A DNA stretch of 64,000 nt, from positions 310,001 to 374,000 of the forward strand of contig JBJOOR010000001.1 in the NCBI GenBank assembly GCA_046051225.1. The letters are read 5' to 3'. Made by a program: the position numbers and the translations under genes. The notes beneath the pieces are model-generated. The model did no database searches. It saw only the letters and a list, made by a program, of their open reading frames with translations, and was not told where the DNA came from. This DNA is from CAIODY01 sp046051225 (GTDB lineage Bacteria > Bacteroidota > Bacteroidia > Chitinophagales > CAIODY01). Of this stretch, positions 1 to 8,941 are shown in pieces (positions within the stretch are counted from its first letter, which is position 1; each line of letters begins with the position of its first letter).

Positions 1-48
1 AATTTCAGGAATGGCTTGTATTTTGGGAGCGATGGTTCTATCAATCAT
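1..48 (-). CDS. N-terminus of a possible M16 (insulinase-like) peptidase, partial
   Basis: The reverse strand opens with an ATG at 48 and reads 16 codons (MIDRTIAPKIQAIPEI) to the window edge without a stop. The 'DRTIAP' opening is what I recall from M16 family zinc-peptidase-like proteins of Chitinophagaceae, but no catalytic HxxEH motif lies inside the window, so the family is a guess from the first residues. It lies 21 bp downstream of arfB on the same strand and could be co-transcribed with it. That it is coding is likely; the identity is uncertain. Confidence 0.4.
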   Translation of the reverse strand, partial: MIDRTIAPKIQAIPEI

Positions 49-69
49 TTGGTTATAGTTTATTTATTT

Positions 70-477
70 TTATTCAGCGTTTCTAACTCTTCTTCTCGAG
101 AATTTTTTTTCAGAAGTTCCTTTTTTTATCTGTATTCGTTTTTCGTTTTCGGCAGCAGGGGCAACGGTTTTAACACGTTTTATTTCGGGCTTTAATGCAG
201 CTTGAATTACTTTAATAAATTTTTGCTGTGCTTTTTGCCTATTGCCCAATTGCGACCTATCGGTTTCGGATGTTATTTGCAATAAGCCTTCGGCATTTAT
301 TTTGGCGGCAGCTTTTTTAAACACCAATTGCTTTTCAGCATCGGTTAATACTCGGCTTGATAATACATCAAAATACAATTCGGCTTTTGATGAAACTTTG
401 TTTACGTTTTGTCCGCCTTTGCCGCCACTTCTGGCAAAGTTGAAAAAACATTCTTTAATTAGCGCTGCTTGATTCAT
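70..477 (-). CDS. arfB: ArfB/YaeJ-type peptidyl-tRNA hydrolase (ribosome rescue)
   Basis: A 135-residue protein, the normal size for ArfB. It carries the release-factor GGQ motif at residues 21-23 inside the context SGGKGGQNVNKV and has no codon-recognition domain. The C-terminal tail is strongly basic (KKGTSEKKFSRRR), as in ArfB, where the tail enters the empty mRNA channel of stalled ribosomes. The known role is to hydrolyse peptidyl-tRNA on ribosomes stalled without a stop codon. It is divergent from mrdA across a 90-bp gap. The full-length release factor (prfA) is at 25150, so this is not a fragment of RF1. Confidence 0.93.
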   Translation of the reverse strand: MNQAALIKECFFNFARSGGKGGQNVNKVSSKAELYFDVLSSRVLTDAEKQLVFKKAAAKINAEGLLQITSETDRSQLGNRQKAQQKFIKVIQAALKPEIKRVKTVAPAAENEKRIQIKKGTSEKKFSRRRVRNAE

Positions 478-517
478 CTTTTATTTTTTTTAATTGATAG
501 CACAAAGAACGGAAATT

Positions 518-551
518 TTTGGTGTGATAATAAAATTTCAACATAGCTTTG
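518..551 (+). promoter_or_regulatory. Promoter of mrdA (Bacteroidota sigma-A type)
   Basis: A TTTGG at 518-522 is followed after about 21 bp by TAGCTTTG (544-551), matching the Bacteroidota -33 TTTG / -7 TAnnTTTG consensus. The mrdA ATG lies 16 bp downstream of the -7 box. No experimental start site is known. Confidence 0.6.
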
Positions 552-567
552 CATCGCTAATTTTATA

Positions 568-2397
568 ATGGATATCAACTCATCTCGTAAAGCCGTTTTT
601 CAATACATTTTTATTGGTGTAATTGCCTTGTTTTTGCTTCGATTATTTTATCTACAAATAATTGATAAAACCTATAAGCATTTAGCCGATGAAAATGCGC
701 TGCGCAAAATCACCATTTATCCTTCTCGTGGCAGTATGTACGATAGAAAAAACAAATTAATTGTATGTAATCAAGCGCAATACGATTTAATGATTGTGCC
801 TCGTGAATTAAAAAAATTTGATACCACTTTGTTTTGTCAGTTATTAGAAATTGATACCACTACTTTAAAAATTAATCTTCGCAAAGCTTACCAAACGCCT
901 TATAAACCTTCAATTTTTTTAAAGCAATTACCTCAAAGGGTTTATTCACGGTTTGAAGAAAACATGTTCAACTTCCCAGGTTTTTATTCGCAGATACGAA
1001 CGGTAAGAAGCTACTTGCATAATTGCGCCGCCCACATGCTAGGTTATATTAGCGAAGTAGATGATAAAATTTTAAAGAAAAATAAATATTACAGAAGTGG
1101 CGATTATATTGGCATGAGCGGCATTGAACAACAATATGAAGAGCAACTTAGAGGTATACGTGGTTCAAGATTAGTATTGGTTGATGTACATAATCGCGAA
1201 CAAGGAAGTTTTAATAATGGTATAGAAGATACATTGGCTGTAGAGGGCGAAAATCTTACTTTAAGCATTGATATTGCTTTGCAAGAGTACGGCGAAAAAT
1301 TAATGAAAAATAAGATTGGAAGTGTAGTAGCTATTGAGCCCGAAACGGGCGAAATATTAGCTATGATAAGCAGCCCAACTTACGACCCCAATTTATTAAA
1401 CAGCCGTGAACGGGGTAAAAATTATAGGTTGTTGAATAACGATTCGATGAAGCCATTATTGAATAGGCCATTAATGGCAAACTATCCGCCAGGTAGTACT
1501 TTTAAGTTAATGGTTGGCTTGGTGGCTATGCAAACAGGAAGCATTACACCACAATTTGGTTATCCTTGTTCTCGTGGTTATCACTTAAATGGGTTAACTA
1601 TAAAGTGCCACCAACACCCTTCGGCAGGTAACATTACACAAGGCATTTTGAATAGTTGTAATGCCTATTTCTGTCAAGCATTTAGGCTAACTATTGATAA
1701 TAATCAAGTTGGAAAAAATGTACAAGAAGGCATGGATGTATGGCACAATATGATTTGTTCGTTTGGCTTTGGGCATAAGCTTGGTATTGATTTGCCTTCA
1801 GAAAAAGGATGCCTAGTACCCGATGCAAATTATTATAATAAAATGTATAAAGGTACTAATTGGCGATCACCCACTATTATTTCATTAGGCATTGGGCAGG
1901 GCGAAGTGTTGGCTACACCATTACAAATTGCTAACGAATTTGCTTGTATTGCCAATCGTGGATTTTTTTATACGCCACATGTGGCTAAAAAATTTATGGC
2001 ATCTAATGATACAGTATTAAACAAATATAGAGTTAAGCATCGAACAATGGTTGACCAATTTTGGTTCGAACAGATTATTGATGGAATGGAAGGTGTAGTA
2101 ACGATGGGTACAGCCAGCAATGCCCGTGTTACAGGCATTCCTATTTGTGGTAAAACGGGTACAGCTCAAAATCCACATGGCAAAGACCATAGTTTGTTTG
2201 GCGCATTTGCCCCAAAAGTAAAACCCAAAATTGCTATTTGTGCTATTGTAGAAAATTCGGGATTTGGTAATGATTGGGCTGCGCCAATAGCCAGCTTGAT
2301 GATTGAAAAATATTTAAACGATACCATTTCTGTAGCCAGATTACCGATGCAAAAACGAATGGAAGAAGCTAATTTATTACCAAGAAAAGCTTACTAA
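568..2397 (+). CDS. mrdA: Penicillin-binding protein 2, peptidoglycan D,D-transpeptidase
   Basis: A 609-residue class B PBP. An N-terminal membrane anchor (about residues 11-31) is followed by the PBP dimer domain and a C-terminal transpeptidase. The catalytic SxxK is S310-T-F-K313 within PPGSTFK, SxN is S363-C-N365, and KTG is K529-T-G531. The length and the 'GMSGIEQQYEEQLRG' region fit PBP2 (elongation) rather than FtsI. It cross-links peptidoglycan in the periplasm with the RodA/MreC elongation machinery. In many Bacteroidota mrdA sits in an mreBCD-mrdA-rodA operon; here no mre gene or rodA is adjacent, and hemL follows convergently 46 bp away. Confidence 0.95.
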   Translation: MDINSSRKAVFQYIFIGVIALFLLRLFYLQIIDKTYKHLADENALRKITIYPSRGSMYDRKNKLIVCNQAQYDLMIVPRELKKFDTTLFCQLLEIDTTTLKINLRKAYQTPYKPSIFLKQLPQRVYSRFEENMFNFPGFYSQIRTVRSYLHNCAAHMLGYISEVDDKILKKNKYYRSGDYIGMSGIEQQYEEQLRGIRGSRLVLVDVHNREQGSFNNGIEDTLAVEGENLTLSIDIALQEYGEKLMKNKIGSVVAIEPETGEILAMISSPTYDPNLLNSRERGKNYRLLNNDSMKPLLNRPLMANYPPGSTFKLMVGLVAMQTGSITPQFGYPCSRGYHLNGLTIKCHQHPSAGNITQGILNSCNAYFCQAFRLTIDNNQVGKNVQEGMDVWHNMICSFGFGHKLGIDLPSEKGCLVPDANYYNKMYKGTNWRSPTIISLGIGQGEVLATPLQIANEFACIANRGFFYTPHVAKKFMASNDTVLNKYRVKHRTMVDQFWFEQIIDGMEGVVTMGTASNARVTGIPICGKTGTAQNPHGKDHSLFGAFAPKVKPKIAICAIVENSGFGNDWAAPIASLMIEKYLNDTISVARLPMQKRMEEANLLPRKAY

Positions 2398-2443
2398 ATA
2401 TAAGCGTAATCTTTTACCGACCAAAATCTCCGATTGCCAATAT

Positions 2444-3721
2444 CTAAAACTTTCTTACCGCATCCACCGTTTTTTCAATATCATTTTCGGTAAGTGAGTT
2501 GCTAAAAAACCAACTTTCGTAAGCCGATGGTGGTAAGTAAATTCCGTTAGCCAACATGTGATGAAAAAATTTGTTAAACAATGCAATATCACATTTAGCT
2601 GCTGTTTCAAAATCAATTACTTTATGTTCGCCAAAATGAACGCTAATCATACTGCCCATGTGATTGATAGTATGCGCAATTCCTTTTTCATGTAAGGCTT
2701 CATGCAATTTTGTTTTTAATAAATTGCCTTTGTTTTCTAAATTTTTATAAATAGATGGATTGTTTTTTAAGATAGAAAGCGTAGTGTATCCAGCCGTTAC
2801 AGCAATAGGGTTACCGCTTAACGTACCAGCTTGATATACATTTCCTAACGGTGCAATGTGTTGCATAATTTCTTTTCTGCCACCAAATGCGCCAACGGGC
2901 ATACCGCCGCCAATCACTTTTCCGTACGTTACCAAATCGGCTTCAACTCCTAATTTTTCTTGTGCTCCACCAGGTGCTAATCTAAAGCCTGTCATCACTT
3001 CATCAAAAATTAATAAAGCTTCATGTTCGTTGCAAATTTTGCGTAAGCCTTCTACATAGCCATCTTCGGGCAATATACAGCCCATATTTCCAGCCACAGG
3101 TTCTAAAATGATAGCTGCTATTTGATTATAATTTTCTTCAAATAATTGTTCTACCGCTGCTAAATTATTGTAAGGTGCAGTTAGTGTATCAGCAGCTACA
3201 CCGCCTGTAATGCCTGGTACAGTTTGAATATTTAATGTTGCCATACCGCTGCCAGCTTTTACTAAAAATGCATCAGCATGACCATGATAACAACCTTCGA
3301 ATTTGATGAATTTATTTTTTTTAGTAAATCCTCTTGCCAATCGTAAAGCACTCATGCAGGCCTCTGTGCCGCTACTAACTAATCGTATTAAATCAACATT
3401 CGGCACCATCAATTTTATTAATTCTGCCATTTGCATTTCTAACTCGGTAGGTGTACCAAATGATATGGCTTGCTTGGCTTTTTGCGTCATAGCTTCTACC
3501 ACATCTGGGTGGCAATGGCCTAAAATCATAGGTCCCCACGAGTTAATATAATCTACATACACATTATCATCAACATCAGTTAAATAAGCGCCCACAGCCG
3601 ATTTCATAAACAATGGTGTACCACCTACACTTTTAAATGCACGTACAGGCGAATTAACTCCACCTGGAATACTTTGTTGAGCGGCGCTAAATAATTGCTG
3701 ACTTTTAGTTGTGTTGAACAT
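2444..3721 (-). CDS. hemL: Glutamate-1-semialdehyde 2,1-aminomutase
   Basis: A PLP-dependent aminomutase making 5-aminolevulinate from glutamate-1-semialdehyde, in the C5 pathway of tetrapyrrole synthesis. The family signature IPGGVNSPVRAFKSVGGTP is near the N-terminus, FDEVMTGFRLAPGG carries the PLP-binding Asp, and the Schiff-base lysine lies in VTYGKVIGGGMPVG. I place the start at the ATG at 3721 (425 aa, MFNTTK). An upstream in-frame ATG at 3745 lies inside a good -7 promoter box (3743-3750) and so is probably untranslated. No other hem gene adjoins it; hemD is at 58.7 kb. Confidence 0.96.
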   Translation of the reverse strand: MFNTTKSQQLFSAAQQSIPGGVNSPVRAFKSVGGTPLFMKSAVGAYLTDVDDNVYVDYINSWGPMILGHCHPDVVEAMTQKAKQAISFGTPTELEMQMAELIKLMVPNVDLIRLVSSGTEACMSALRLARGFTKKNKFIKFEGCYHGHADAFLVKAGSGMATLNIQTVPGITGGVAADTLTAPYNNLAAVEQLFEENYNQIAAIILEPVAGNMGCILPEDGYVEGLRKICNEHEALLIFDEVMTGFRLAPGGAQEKLGVEADLVTYGKVIGGGMPVGAFGGRKEIMQHIAPLGNVYQAGTLSGNPIAVTAGYTTLSILKNNPSIYKNLENKGNLLKTKLHEALHEKGIAHTINHMGSMISVHFGEHKVIDFETAAKCDIALFNKFFHHMLANGIYLPPSAYESWFFSNSLTENDIEKTVDAVRKF

Positions 3722-3742
3722 AAAATTATTATTTGATAAGGG

Positions 3743-3750
3743 CAAATGTA
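3743..3750 (-). promoter_or_regulatory. -7 promoter element of hemL
   Basis: The reverse strand reads TACATTTG, a match to TAnnTTTG, 21 bp upstream of the ATG at 3721. It overlaps an alternative upstream ATG at 3745, which supports the downstream start. No clear -33 TTTG is seen, and the box falls just outside the end of the upstream gene. Confidence 0.5.
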
Positions 3751-3754
3751 GTTA

Positions 3755-4654
3755 CTATTTTTTCCATTTATTAATAGCCCATTTTTGTAATCTGTTGTTG
3801 TATTTATTTATCACTAAAACATCTTTTTTTGCAGCACCAAAGGTGCTAAAAAATTTATCTATTGATGGAATTGTGCTACCACAAAAATCAAGTTCGTTGC
3901 ATTTTGTTGATGCAAATTGAATGGCTGTATGGTATAACAAACACATAGCGCCCGAATCTTTATGAGCTGTTGCAATTCCACCAATTATACAATAGCAACA
4001 TGCCGAATCAAATACAACATATAAGGCTGCACATGGCTGTTGGTATGCATTATACGCTATCCAAAAATTTCTGCTATTATTTTTTGCGGCTGCATCATCT
4101 AATTTTTTTAATTGCAAAAAGCTGAATGGTGTTGCTTTTTTTTGTCGCTGAAATACTTGTTCGATAACAGCATAAACAACCTCTAATTTTTCATTTTCAA
4201 TAACAGTTAAATTTTTTTCGGCTTTTTGTATTTGTCTTTTTAAAGATGATTTATAATTGGTATAAATAGTAGCTACATCTTTTACATCCACTATCCGTGT
4301 ATGTTTCAGCGTACAATCAAAATTGTTTTTTAGCAATTCTTCCATTTCCATCTTGCTAAAATCTTTTACATTAAATTCTACAAAATCAAAATTATTAATG
4401 GCTTCAAAAAATGTTTTATCTATGCTGCTATTAGATTGATAAGGCGTTAAAATGGCTGGCAGTAAAGCTTTCTGAAAATATTTTTTTTTAAAATGATAAA
4501 CAAATGCTGTTTTTGATTGCTCATTTATCCATACATCCCAATTTTCATTTCCTGCCGTAGCATCCATCCACCATGGATTTTGGAACACAGAAATATTTTT
4601 TTGTGATGCAATAAGTGAATCATATTTTTTTTTATTCAGCTCCGAGTTTTCCAT
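3755..4654 (-). CDS. FemAB/GNAT-like acyltransferase superfamily protein
   Basis: A 299-residue soluble protein with no signal peptide. The segment YKSSLKRQIQKAEKNLTV (about residues 133-150), the later ALYVVF...YCIIGGIA...LLYHTAIQFA strands, and the FCGSTIPSIDKFFSTFGA motif near the C-terminus resemble the duplicated GNAT fold of FemAB/BioF2-like transferases. That family adds amino acids or acyl groups to peptidoglycan or lipid precursors; the substrate here cannot be told. It follows the YciO gene by 3 bp, so the two are probably one transcript. A second-best reading is simply a conserved hypothetical protein. Confidence 0.7.
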   Translation of the reverse strand: MENSELNKKKYDSLIASQKNISVFQNPWWMDATAGNENWDVWINEQSKTAFVYHFKKKYFQKALLPAILTPYQSNSSIDKTFFEAINNFDFVEFNVKDFSKMEMEELLKNNFDCTLKHTRIVDVKDVATIYTNYKSSLKRQIQKAEKNLTVIENEKLEVVYAVIEQVFQRQKKATPFSFLQLKKLDDAAAKNNSRNFWIAYNAYQQPCAALYVVFDSACCYCIIGGIATAHKDSGAMCLLYHTAIQFASTKCNELDFCGSTIPSIDKFFSTFGAAKKDVLVINKYNNRLQKWAINKWKK

Positions 4655-4657
4655 TTA

Positions 4658-5290
4658 TTAATCTTCTAATTCAATAAAATCTATTTTGCCCAAACCCTTA
4701 CGAACCAATTGTATTTTGGGCTGTGTGCAATCTAACACTGTTGATGCCATTTTGCCTCCAACACCACCATCAATCATTAAATCTACATGGTGTTCGTGTT
4801 GCTGATAAATTTCTTCGGGGTCGGTAAAATAATCTAATACCACATCCGTATTATGCAATGAGGTAGAAAGAATAGGCTGCCCGTGTTCGGTAATTATTTG
4901 TCTACAAATTTCATTATCAGGAATACGAATGCCGATTTGTTTTCTTTTGTTCAACAATATTTTTGGTGTGTTTTTTCCTGCATTTAAAATAAAAGTATAA
5001 GGCCCAGGCAAACATTGTTTCATCAATCTAAAAAGTTGATTATCTATTGATGTTACATAATCGGATACTTGCGAAATATCGGCACAAATTAAAGTAAGCA
5101 ACAGGTTTTTGCCTGGCTGTACTTGTTTTATTTTATAAATTTTTTCTAATGCTTTATGATTGCCAATGCTACATCCTAAGCCGTACACGGTATCGGTAGG
5201 ATAAATAATAATACCATCTTGCTGTAGGCATTCGGTTACCATTTTTATCTTTCTAATCTCGGGGTTTTCAGGATGAATTTGTAAATACAT
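4658..5290 (-). CDS. YciO/Sua5/YrdC family, probable threonylcarbamoyl-AMP synthase
   Basis: A 210-residue YrdC-domain protein. The GGIIIYPTDTVYGLG-type motif is present as DGIIIYPTDTVYGLGCSI (about residues 30-47), followed by KxR-type contacts (IYKIKQVQPGKNLLL) and a KRKQIGIRIPDN strand. The family makes threonylcarbamoyl-AMP for tRNA t6A37. The MYLQIHPENPE opening is typical of the YciO subgroup, whose role in t6A formation is less certain than that of Sua5/TsaC. It lies between the double-thioredoxin gene (14 bp) and the acyltransferase-like gene (3 bp) on one strand. Confidence 0.87.
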   Translation of the reverse strand: MYLQIHPENPEIRKIKMVTECLQQDGIIIYPTDTVYGLGCSIGNHKALEKIYKIKQVQPGKNLLLTLICADISQVSDYVTSIDNQLFRLMKQCLPGPYTFILNAGKNTPKILLNKRKQIGIRIPDNEICRQIITEHGQPILSTSLHNTDVVLDYFTDPEEIYQQHEHHVDLMIDGGVGGKMASTVLDCTQPKIQLVRKGLGKIDFIELED

Positions 5291-5304
5291 AATTTGTTGT
5301 GTCT

Positions 5305-6354
5305 TTATTTTTTCTGCGAATAAAATTTGTCTCTAAACTCTGCCCACTCCTTTGTTTTATAAGCATCATCGCCATAATAGTGCAATACTTGATTCAACAT
5401 TTTAGGTACTAAAAATCGTTGCACTACATCTAATCTTTTCATGCTTTCATCTAACACAACTAATGATGGCAATACCAACGAACCGCCTGTAAGCGTTGGT
5501 GCAAGCTCGTGTACGGGCATACTACCATTTGTTTCTTTATATAAATAGGTATAGTTTAAAAACCGAATAGAATCTTTTTGTTGTGCATTAAAATCGATAT
5601 AATAATAATTTTTATTGATGTAATCTGCAATCAAAGTGTCAGTAAGTACGGCTTTATTCATGGTTCTACACGAATTGCACCATTCTGTATTAATATTTAT
5701 CAGCCATTTTCGGGGTGCTGTTTTCGATAGTTTTTCAGCTTCGGCAAATGTGTATTTTTTTAATGGAAATTTTTTATTCAGCTTGGTTGTATCAACAAAT
5801 GCCTTTTGAAAATACTCGTTAAAATCTTCAAACGAACAATTCATATACACTGTTTCAACAAAAAATAAAAGCACAGGTTCGATTTGTTTTTCATCTAAAT
5901 AACCAGGTATTGGTGCTTGATTTTTTAAATCGTTAAACATAAAAACGGTGGTAGGATAACTTTGCCTATTGCCCAATAATTGAATCGCTAAATCGTGCAC
6001 TGGTCGAGGTCCTGTGCCATGGTTTACATACATCGAATCTTTAAAATAAATAGTGTCTTTTGTTTCGGCATTGTATTTTACAGCATAAAAATAATTATTG
6101 ATGTACTCGGCAATGGCAGGGTTGCTGTAAGTTGTTTTCATCATGTGTTTGCACCAGCCACACCAATCGGTATATACATCAATTAAAAATGGTTTTGGCA
6201 CTTTTTTATTTTCGGCAAATGCTGTTTTAAAATCAATCCATTTTACTAATGATGGTGGTTCGGCGGTTTTACCATCAGGATGAGCTTGTGCAAATACCCG
6301 ATTAATTTGTAAACCCGAAAAAAATAATATTATCAGAATAAAAAATCGAATCAT
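5305..6354 (-). CDS. Secreted protein with two thioredoxin-like domains
   Basis: A 349-residue protein with a clear signal peptide (residues 1 to about 22, ending VFAQA). It then has two copies of a thioredoxin_7/DUF255-like domain, each with a CxxC: WCGWCKHMMKTTYSNP near residues 64-79 and WCNSCRTMNKAVLTD near 225-239. Both copies continue into a parallel segment (FYAVKYNAETKDTIYF and YYYIDFNAQQKDSIRF), so the protein is an internal duplication. A periplasmic thiol-disulfide role is inferred from family knowledge. The second CxxC has Asn-Ser between the cysteines, so the two sites may differ in redox behaviour. Confidence 0.8.
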   Translation of the reverse strand: MIRFFILIILFFSGLQINRVFAQAHPDGKTAEPPSLVKWIDFKTAFAENKKVPKPFLIDVYTDWCGWCKHMMKTTYSNPAIAEYINNYFYAVKYNAETKDTIYFKDSMYVNHGTGPRPVHDLAIQLLGNRQSYPTTVFMFNDLKNQAPIPGYLDEKQIEPVLLFFVETVYMNCSFEDFNEYFQKAFVDTTKLNKKFPLKKYTFAEAEKLSKTAPRKWLININTEWCNSCRTMNKAVLTDTLIADYINKNYYYIDFNAQQKDSIRFLNYTYLYKETNGSMPVHELAPTLTGGSLVLPSLVVLDESMKRLDVVQRFLVPKMLNQVLHYYGDDAYKTKEWAEFRDKFYSQKK

Positions 6355-6414
6355 AGTTTTTTAAAATTAGTAAACGAAGGTAAGATATTTTTTGTGAGAT
6401 GCCTATAAGTGCTG

Positions 6415-6990
6415 TTAATCCAGATATTTTGGCATCAATTGTTCTTCAACCAGTTTATGAAAAGTATATGGTTTTTGTTTTCGCCATTCAATCATTTCAT
6501 CTTCATCATTAAACAAAATATAATTTTTAATACCAGCTTTTTGTTGTTCAATTTGTACATGGTTTCTAAAATTTATGCCTGCAATCCAGCCACCATTATC
6601 TTTTACATCTTCGTACCATTCTTCATAATAACAATCATCGCTGTAATGAAAATTCAAAACATTTTCGCCAATCAACACAAATTTGTAAATGCCACTATTG
6701 ATAAATGAATCAATAATATCACGTTTTAAAAACATGATATCATTGCCAATACAATCATTCCATTCGCCCATAAACTCCATAATGGCAAAATGTTTATCAT
6801 AATCTACAAATAATACTTTCATATATAAAGTACTTGAGCCAAAGCCATCCCACTGTGGATGAATAAAATAATTATAAATAGTGTTTTGGTATTCAAACTC
6901 ACTATGTTGTTTGCCATAAAACGGACTCTGCTCGTCTTCTTCGGCATTATAAATATCTAACCAGTTATAAAAAGGCTCAATGTTTTGCAT
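6415..6990 (-). CDS. Conserved hypothetical protein
   Basis: A 191-residue soluble acidic protein with no signal peptide or membrane segment. It is rich in Trp and Tyr (FYNWLDIYNAEED, HPQWDGFGSSTLYMKVL, CYYEEWYED). I do not recognise a named family. The start is placed at the ATG at 6990 (MQNIEPFYNW). An ATG six codons upstream (7008) gives MRHHFF and looks less natural. It is divergent from lipA, so the 90-bp gap before 7080 probably holds both promoters. Confidence 0.7.
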   Translation of the reverse strand: MQNIEPFYNWLDIYNAEEDEQSPFYGKQHSEFEYQNTIYNYFIHPQWDGFGSSTLYMKVLFVDYDKHFAIMEFMGEWNDCIGNDIMFLKRDIIDSFINSGIYKFVLIGENVLNFHYSDDCYYEEWYEDVKDNGGWIAGINFRNHVQIEQQKAGIKNYILFNDEDEMIEWRKQKPYTFHKLVEEQLMPKYLD

Positions 6991-7079
6991 AAAAAAATGA
7001 TGACGCAAAAGTAGTGATTGGTTTTAAAAGCCAAAATGAATTGTTTTTAAACTCGACATACATTCCCACCAAACCTTTG

Positions 7080-7087
7080 TACTTTTG
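7080..7087 (+). promoter_or_regulatory. -7 promoter element of lipA
   Basis: TACTTTTG matches TAnnTTTG and ends 22 bp before the ATG at 7110. It lies inside the upstream extension of the open frame that begins at 7014, which argues that translation starts at 7110 and not 7014. No good -33 box was found. Confidence 0.5.
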
Positions 7088-7109
7088 CTATTCAAAATTC
7101 GATTTGATT

Positions 7110-7991
7110 ATGATTGATAATGATGTAGCAAAATCAACTACAAGAACAAAAAAGCCTGATTGGTTAAGAGTAAAATTACCCATTGGTAAAAATTATTTGC
7201 ATGTTCGTAGCTTAGTAGATACGTATAAATTACACACCATTTGCGAAAGCGGAAACTGCCCAAACATGGGCGAATGCTGGGGTGCAGGCACAGCCACATT
7301 TATGATATTGGGGAATATATGTACCCGTAGTTGTGGTTTTTGCAATGTACTTACTGGCCGACCAACTGAATTAGATTGGGACGAACCAAAACGAGTAGCT
7401 GAAGCCATTCATTTAATGAAGGTAAAACATGCAGTAATAACATCTGTAAATCGTGATGAACTAAAAGATGGCGGTGCAAGCATTTGGGCTGCTACCATTA
7501 ATGAAGTTAGAAAATTAAATCCTGAAACAACTTTAGAAACATTGATTCCAGATTTTATGGGCAAACACGAAAGCTTGGATTTAGTGATAGAAGCTCATCC
7601 CGAAGTAGTTTCGCATAATATTGAAACTGTAGAACGATTAACAAAACAAGTAAGAATACAAGCAAAATATCAACGCAGTTTAGAAGTAATTCAATATTTG
7701 AAAAATGGTGGCATGCGTACCAAATCTGGATTGATGCTGGGTTTGGGCGAAATGAAAGAAGAAGTTTTGCAAACCATTAAAGATTTAAAAGCGCATGGTT
7801 GCGATGTGTTAACCATTGGGCAATATTTACAACCAACGCCCAATCACTTGGCTGTTGCTGAATACGTGCATCCAACAATTTTTGCCGAATATAAAAGCTA
7901 TGCTTTATCCATCGGTTTTAGATGTGTAGAAAGTGGCCCATTGGTTCGTTCATCTTATCATTCTGAAAAACATTTGGTTGATGAAGTGTGA
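7110..7991 (+). CDS. lipA: Lipoyl synthase
   Basis: A radical SAM enzyme inserting two sulfurs into octanoyl groups on lipoyl domains. Both Fe-S cluster motifs are visible: CESGNCPNMGECW (auxiliary cluster, CX4CX5C) and CTRSCGFCNV (radical SAM CX3CX2C). The C-terminal RSSYHSEK carries the conserved Arg-Ser-Ser. The start at 7110 gives 293 residues, the usual LipA size; the frame is open to 7014 but that extension holds the promoter. Its natural substrate includes the E2 protein encoded at 56453. rlmB follows in the same direction after a 90-bp gap holding a short repeat. Confidence 0.96.
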   Translation: MIDNDVAKSTTRTKKPDWLRVKLPIGKNYLHVRSLVDTYKLHTICESGNCPNMGECWGAGTATFMILGNICTRSCGFCNVLTGRPTELDWDEPKRVAEAIHLMKVKHAVITSVNRDELKDGGASIWAATINEVRKLNPETTLETLIPDFMGKHESLDLVIEAHPEVVSHNIETVERLTKQVRIQAKYQRSLEVIQYLKNGGMRTKSGLMLGLGEMKEEVLQTIKDLKAHGCDVLTIGQYLQPTPNHLAVAEYVHPTIFAEYKSYALSIGFRCVESGPLVRSSYHSEKHLVDEV

Positions 7992-8000
7992 GAAGGGGCA

Positions 8001-8031
8001 TAGTTATTAGTTGCTAGAAATTAGTTATTAG
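8001..8031. repeat. Short AT-rich direct repeat between lipA and rlmB
   Basis: TAGTTATTAG occurs at 8001-8010 and again at 8022-8031, 21 bp apart, with TTGCTAGAAAT between. A related word, GTTATTAGTT, occurs on the reverse strand near 45784-45793 in a bat operon spacer. Function unknown; it looks like an intergenic 'stutter' repeat. Confidence 0.6.
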
Positions 8032-8081
8032 TGAAATACAATTGCAAAGAGTATTACGCCTTTGCAAACAAAAATCAAAAA

Positions 8082-8846
8082 ATGAAACCATTTATAAAAA
8101 GAGAAAAGCCAGTTTACGATAATCTGTTATACGGCCGTCATCCAATCATTGAAGCCTTTATTGCTGGCAGAACATTGGATGTAATTTACACTCAAAAAGA
8201 TTTGAAAAGTGAGATACTGGATGAAATACGCTTAAAGGCAAAAGAACATAATGTGCCTATAAAAGCTGTACCAAAAGAAAAGTTAGATTATTTAACTTAT
8301 CGTGCTAATCATCAAGGTGTAGCAGCTTTTATTTCAGAAATAAAATATGCTGAAAAAGAAGAAATTTTAGAACAAGTATTGGCAAAGGGCAAAACACCTT
8401 TGTTTCTTATTTTAGATAGTATTACTGATGTTAGAAATTTTGGTGCCATAGCTCGAACTGCTTTAGGTACAGGCGTTCAGGCTATTATTATTCCAAAACG
8501 AAATAGCGCCCAAGTAAATTCGGATGCCATGAAAACCAGCGCAGGCGCATTAAATAAATTACCTGTTTGCCGTGAAGATGATTTGGTGCAAACCATTAAA
8601 TGGTGCAAAGCACAAGGCATGCAAGTATTGGTGAGTGATTTAAAAGCTACTAAAAAAGTAAGCGAATTGGATTATACAAAACCAACTGTAATTGTGGTGG
8701 GCGAAGAAGCCGAAGGTGTAAACCGATTAATTATTAATAGAGCCGATGAAACCTTTATAATTCCTATTCTTCCAGCCATGGATTCGTATAATGTAAGTGT
8801 AGCTACTGGTATTATTTTGTATGAAGCCATGAAAAGTAGATGGTAA
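8082..8846 (+). CDS. rlmB: TrmH/SpoU-family RNA 2'-O-methyltransferase (RlmB-like)
   Basis: A SPOUT methyltransferase with the N-terminal SpoU substrate-binding domain (LYGRHPIIEAF, then YRANHQGVAAF) and the C-terminal knotted catalytic domain. Family motifs are visible: motif 1 in ITDVRNFGAIARTALGTG (Asn and Arg), motif 2 in VVGEEAEGVN, and motif 3 in IPILPAMDSYNVSVATGIILYE. RlmB methylates G2251 of 23S rRNA, but assignment between RlmB and other TrmH paralogues is from length and order only. The start is set at the ATG at 8082 (255 aa); an ATG-less extension to a GTG at 8031 overlaps a repeat. Confidence 0.88.
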   Translation: MKPFIKREKPVYDNLLYGRHPIIEAFIAGRTLDVIYTQKDLKSEILDEIRLKAKEHNVPIKAVPKEKLDYLTYRANHQGVAAFISEIKYAEKEEILEQVLAKGKTPLFLILDSITDVRNFGAIARTALGTGVQAIIIPKRNSAQVNSDAMKTSAGALNKLPVCREDDLVQTIKWCKAQGMQVLVSDLKATKKVSELDYTKPTVIVVGEEAEGVNRLIINRADETFIIPILPAMDSYNVSVATGIILYEAMKSRW

Positions 8847-8941
8847 GTATTAAAAAATGATGGTTTCTGGATACCTACAAAGTTAAGATTACTGCCCATA
8901 AAAACAGATGGTATTTAACATCTTGTGTATTGGGTAATATA

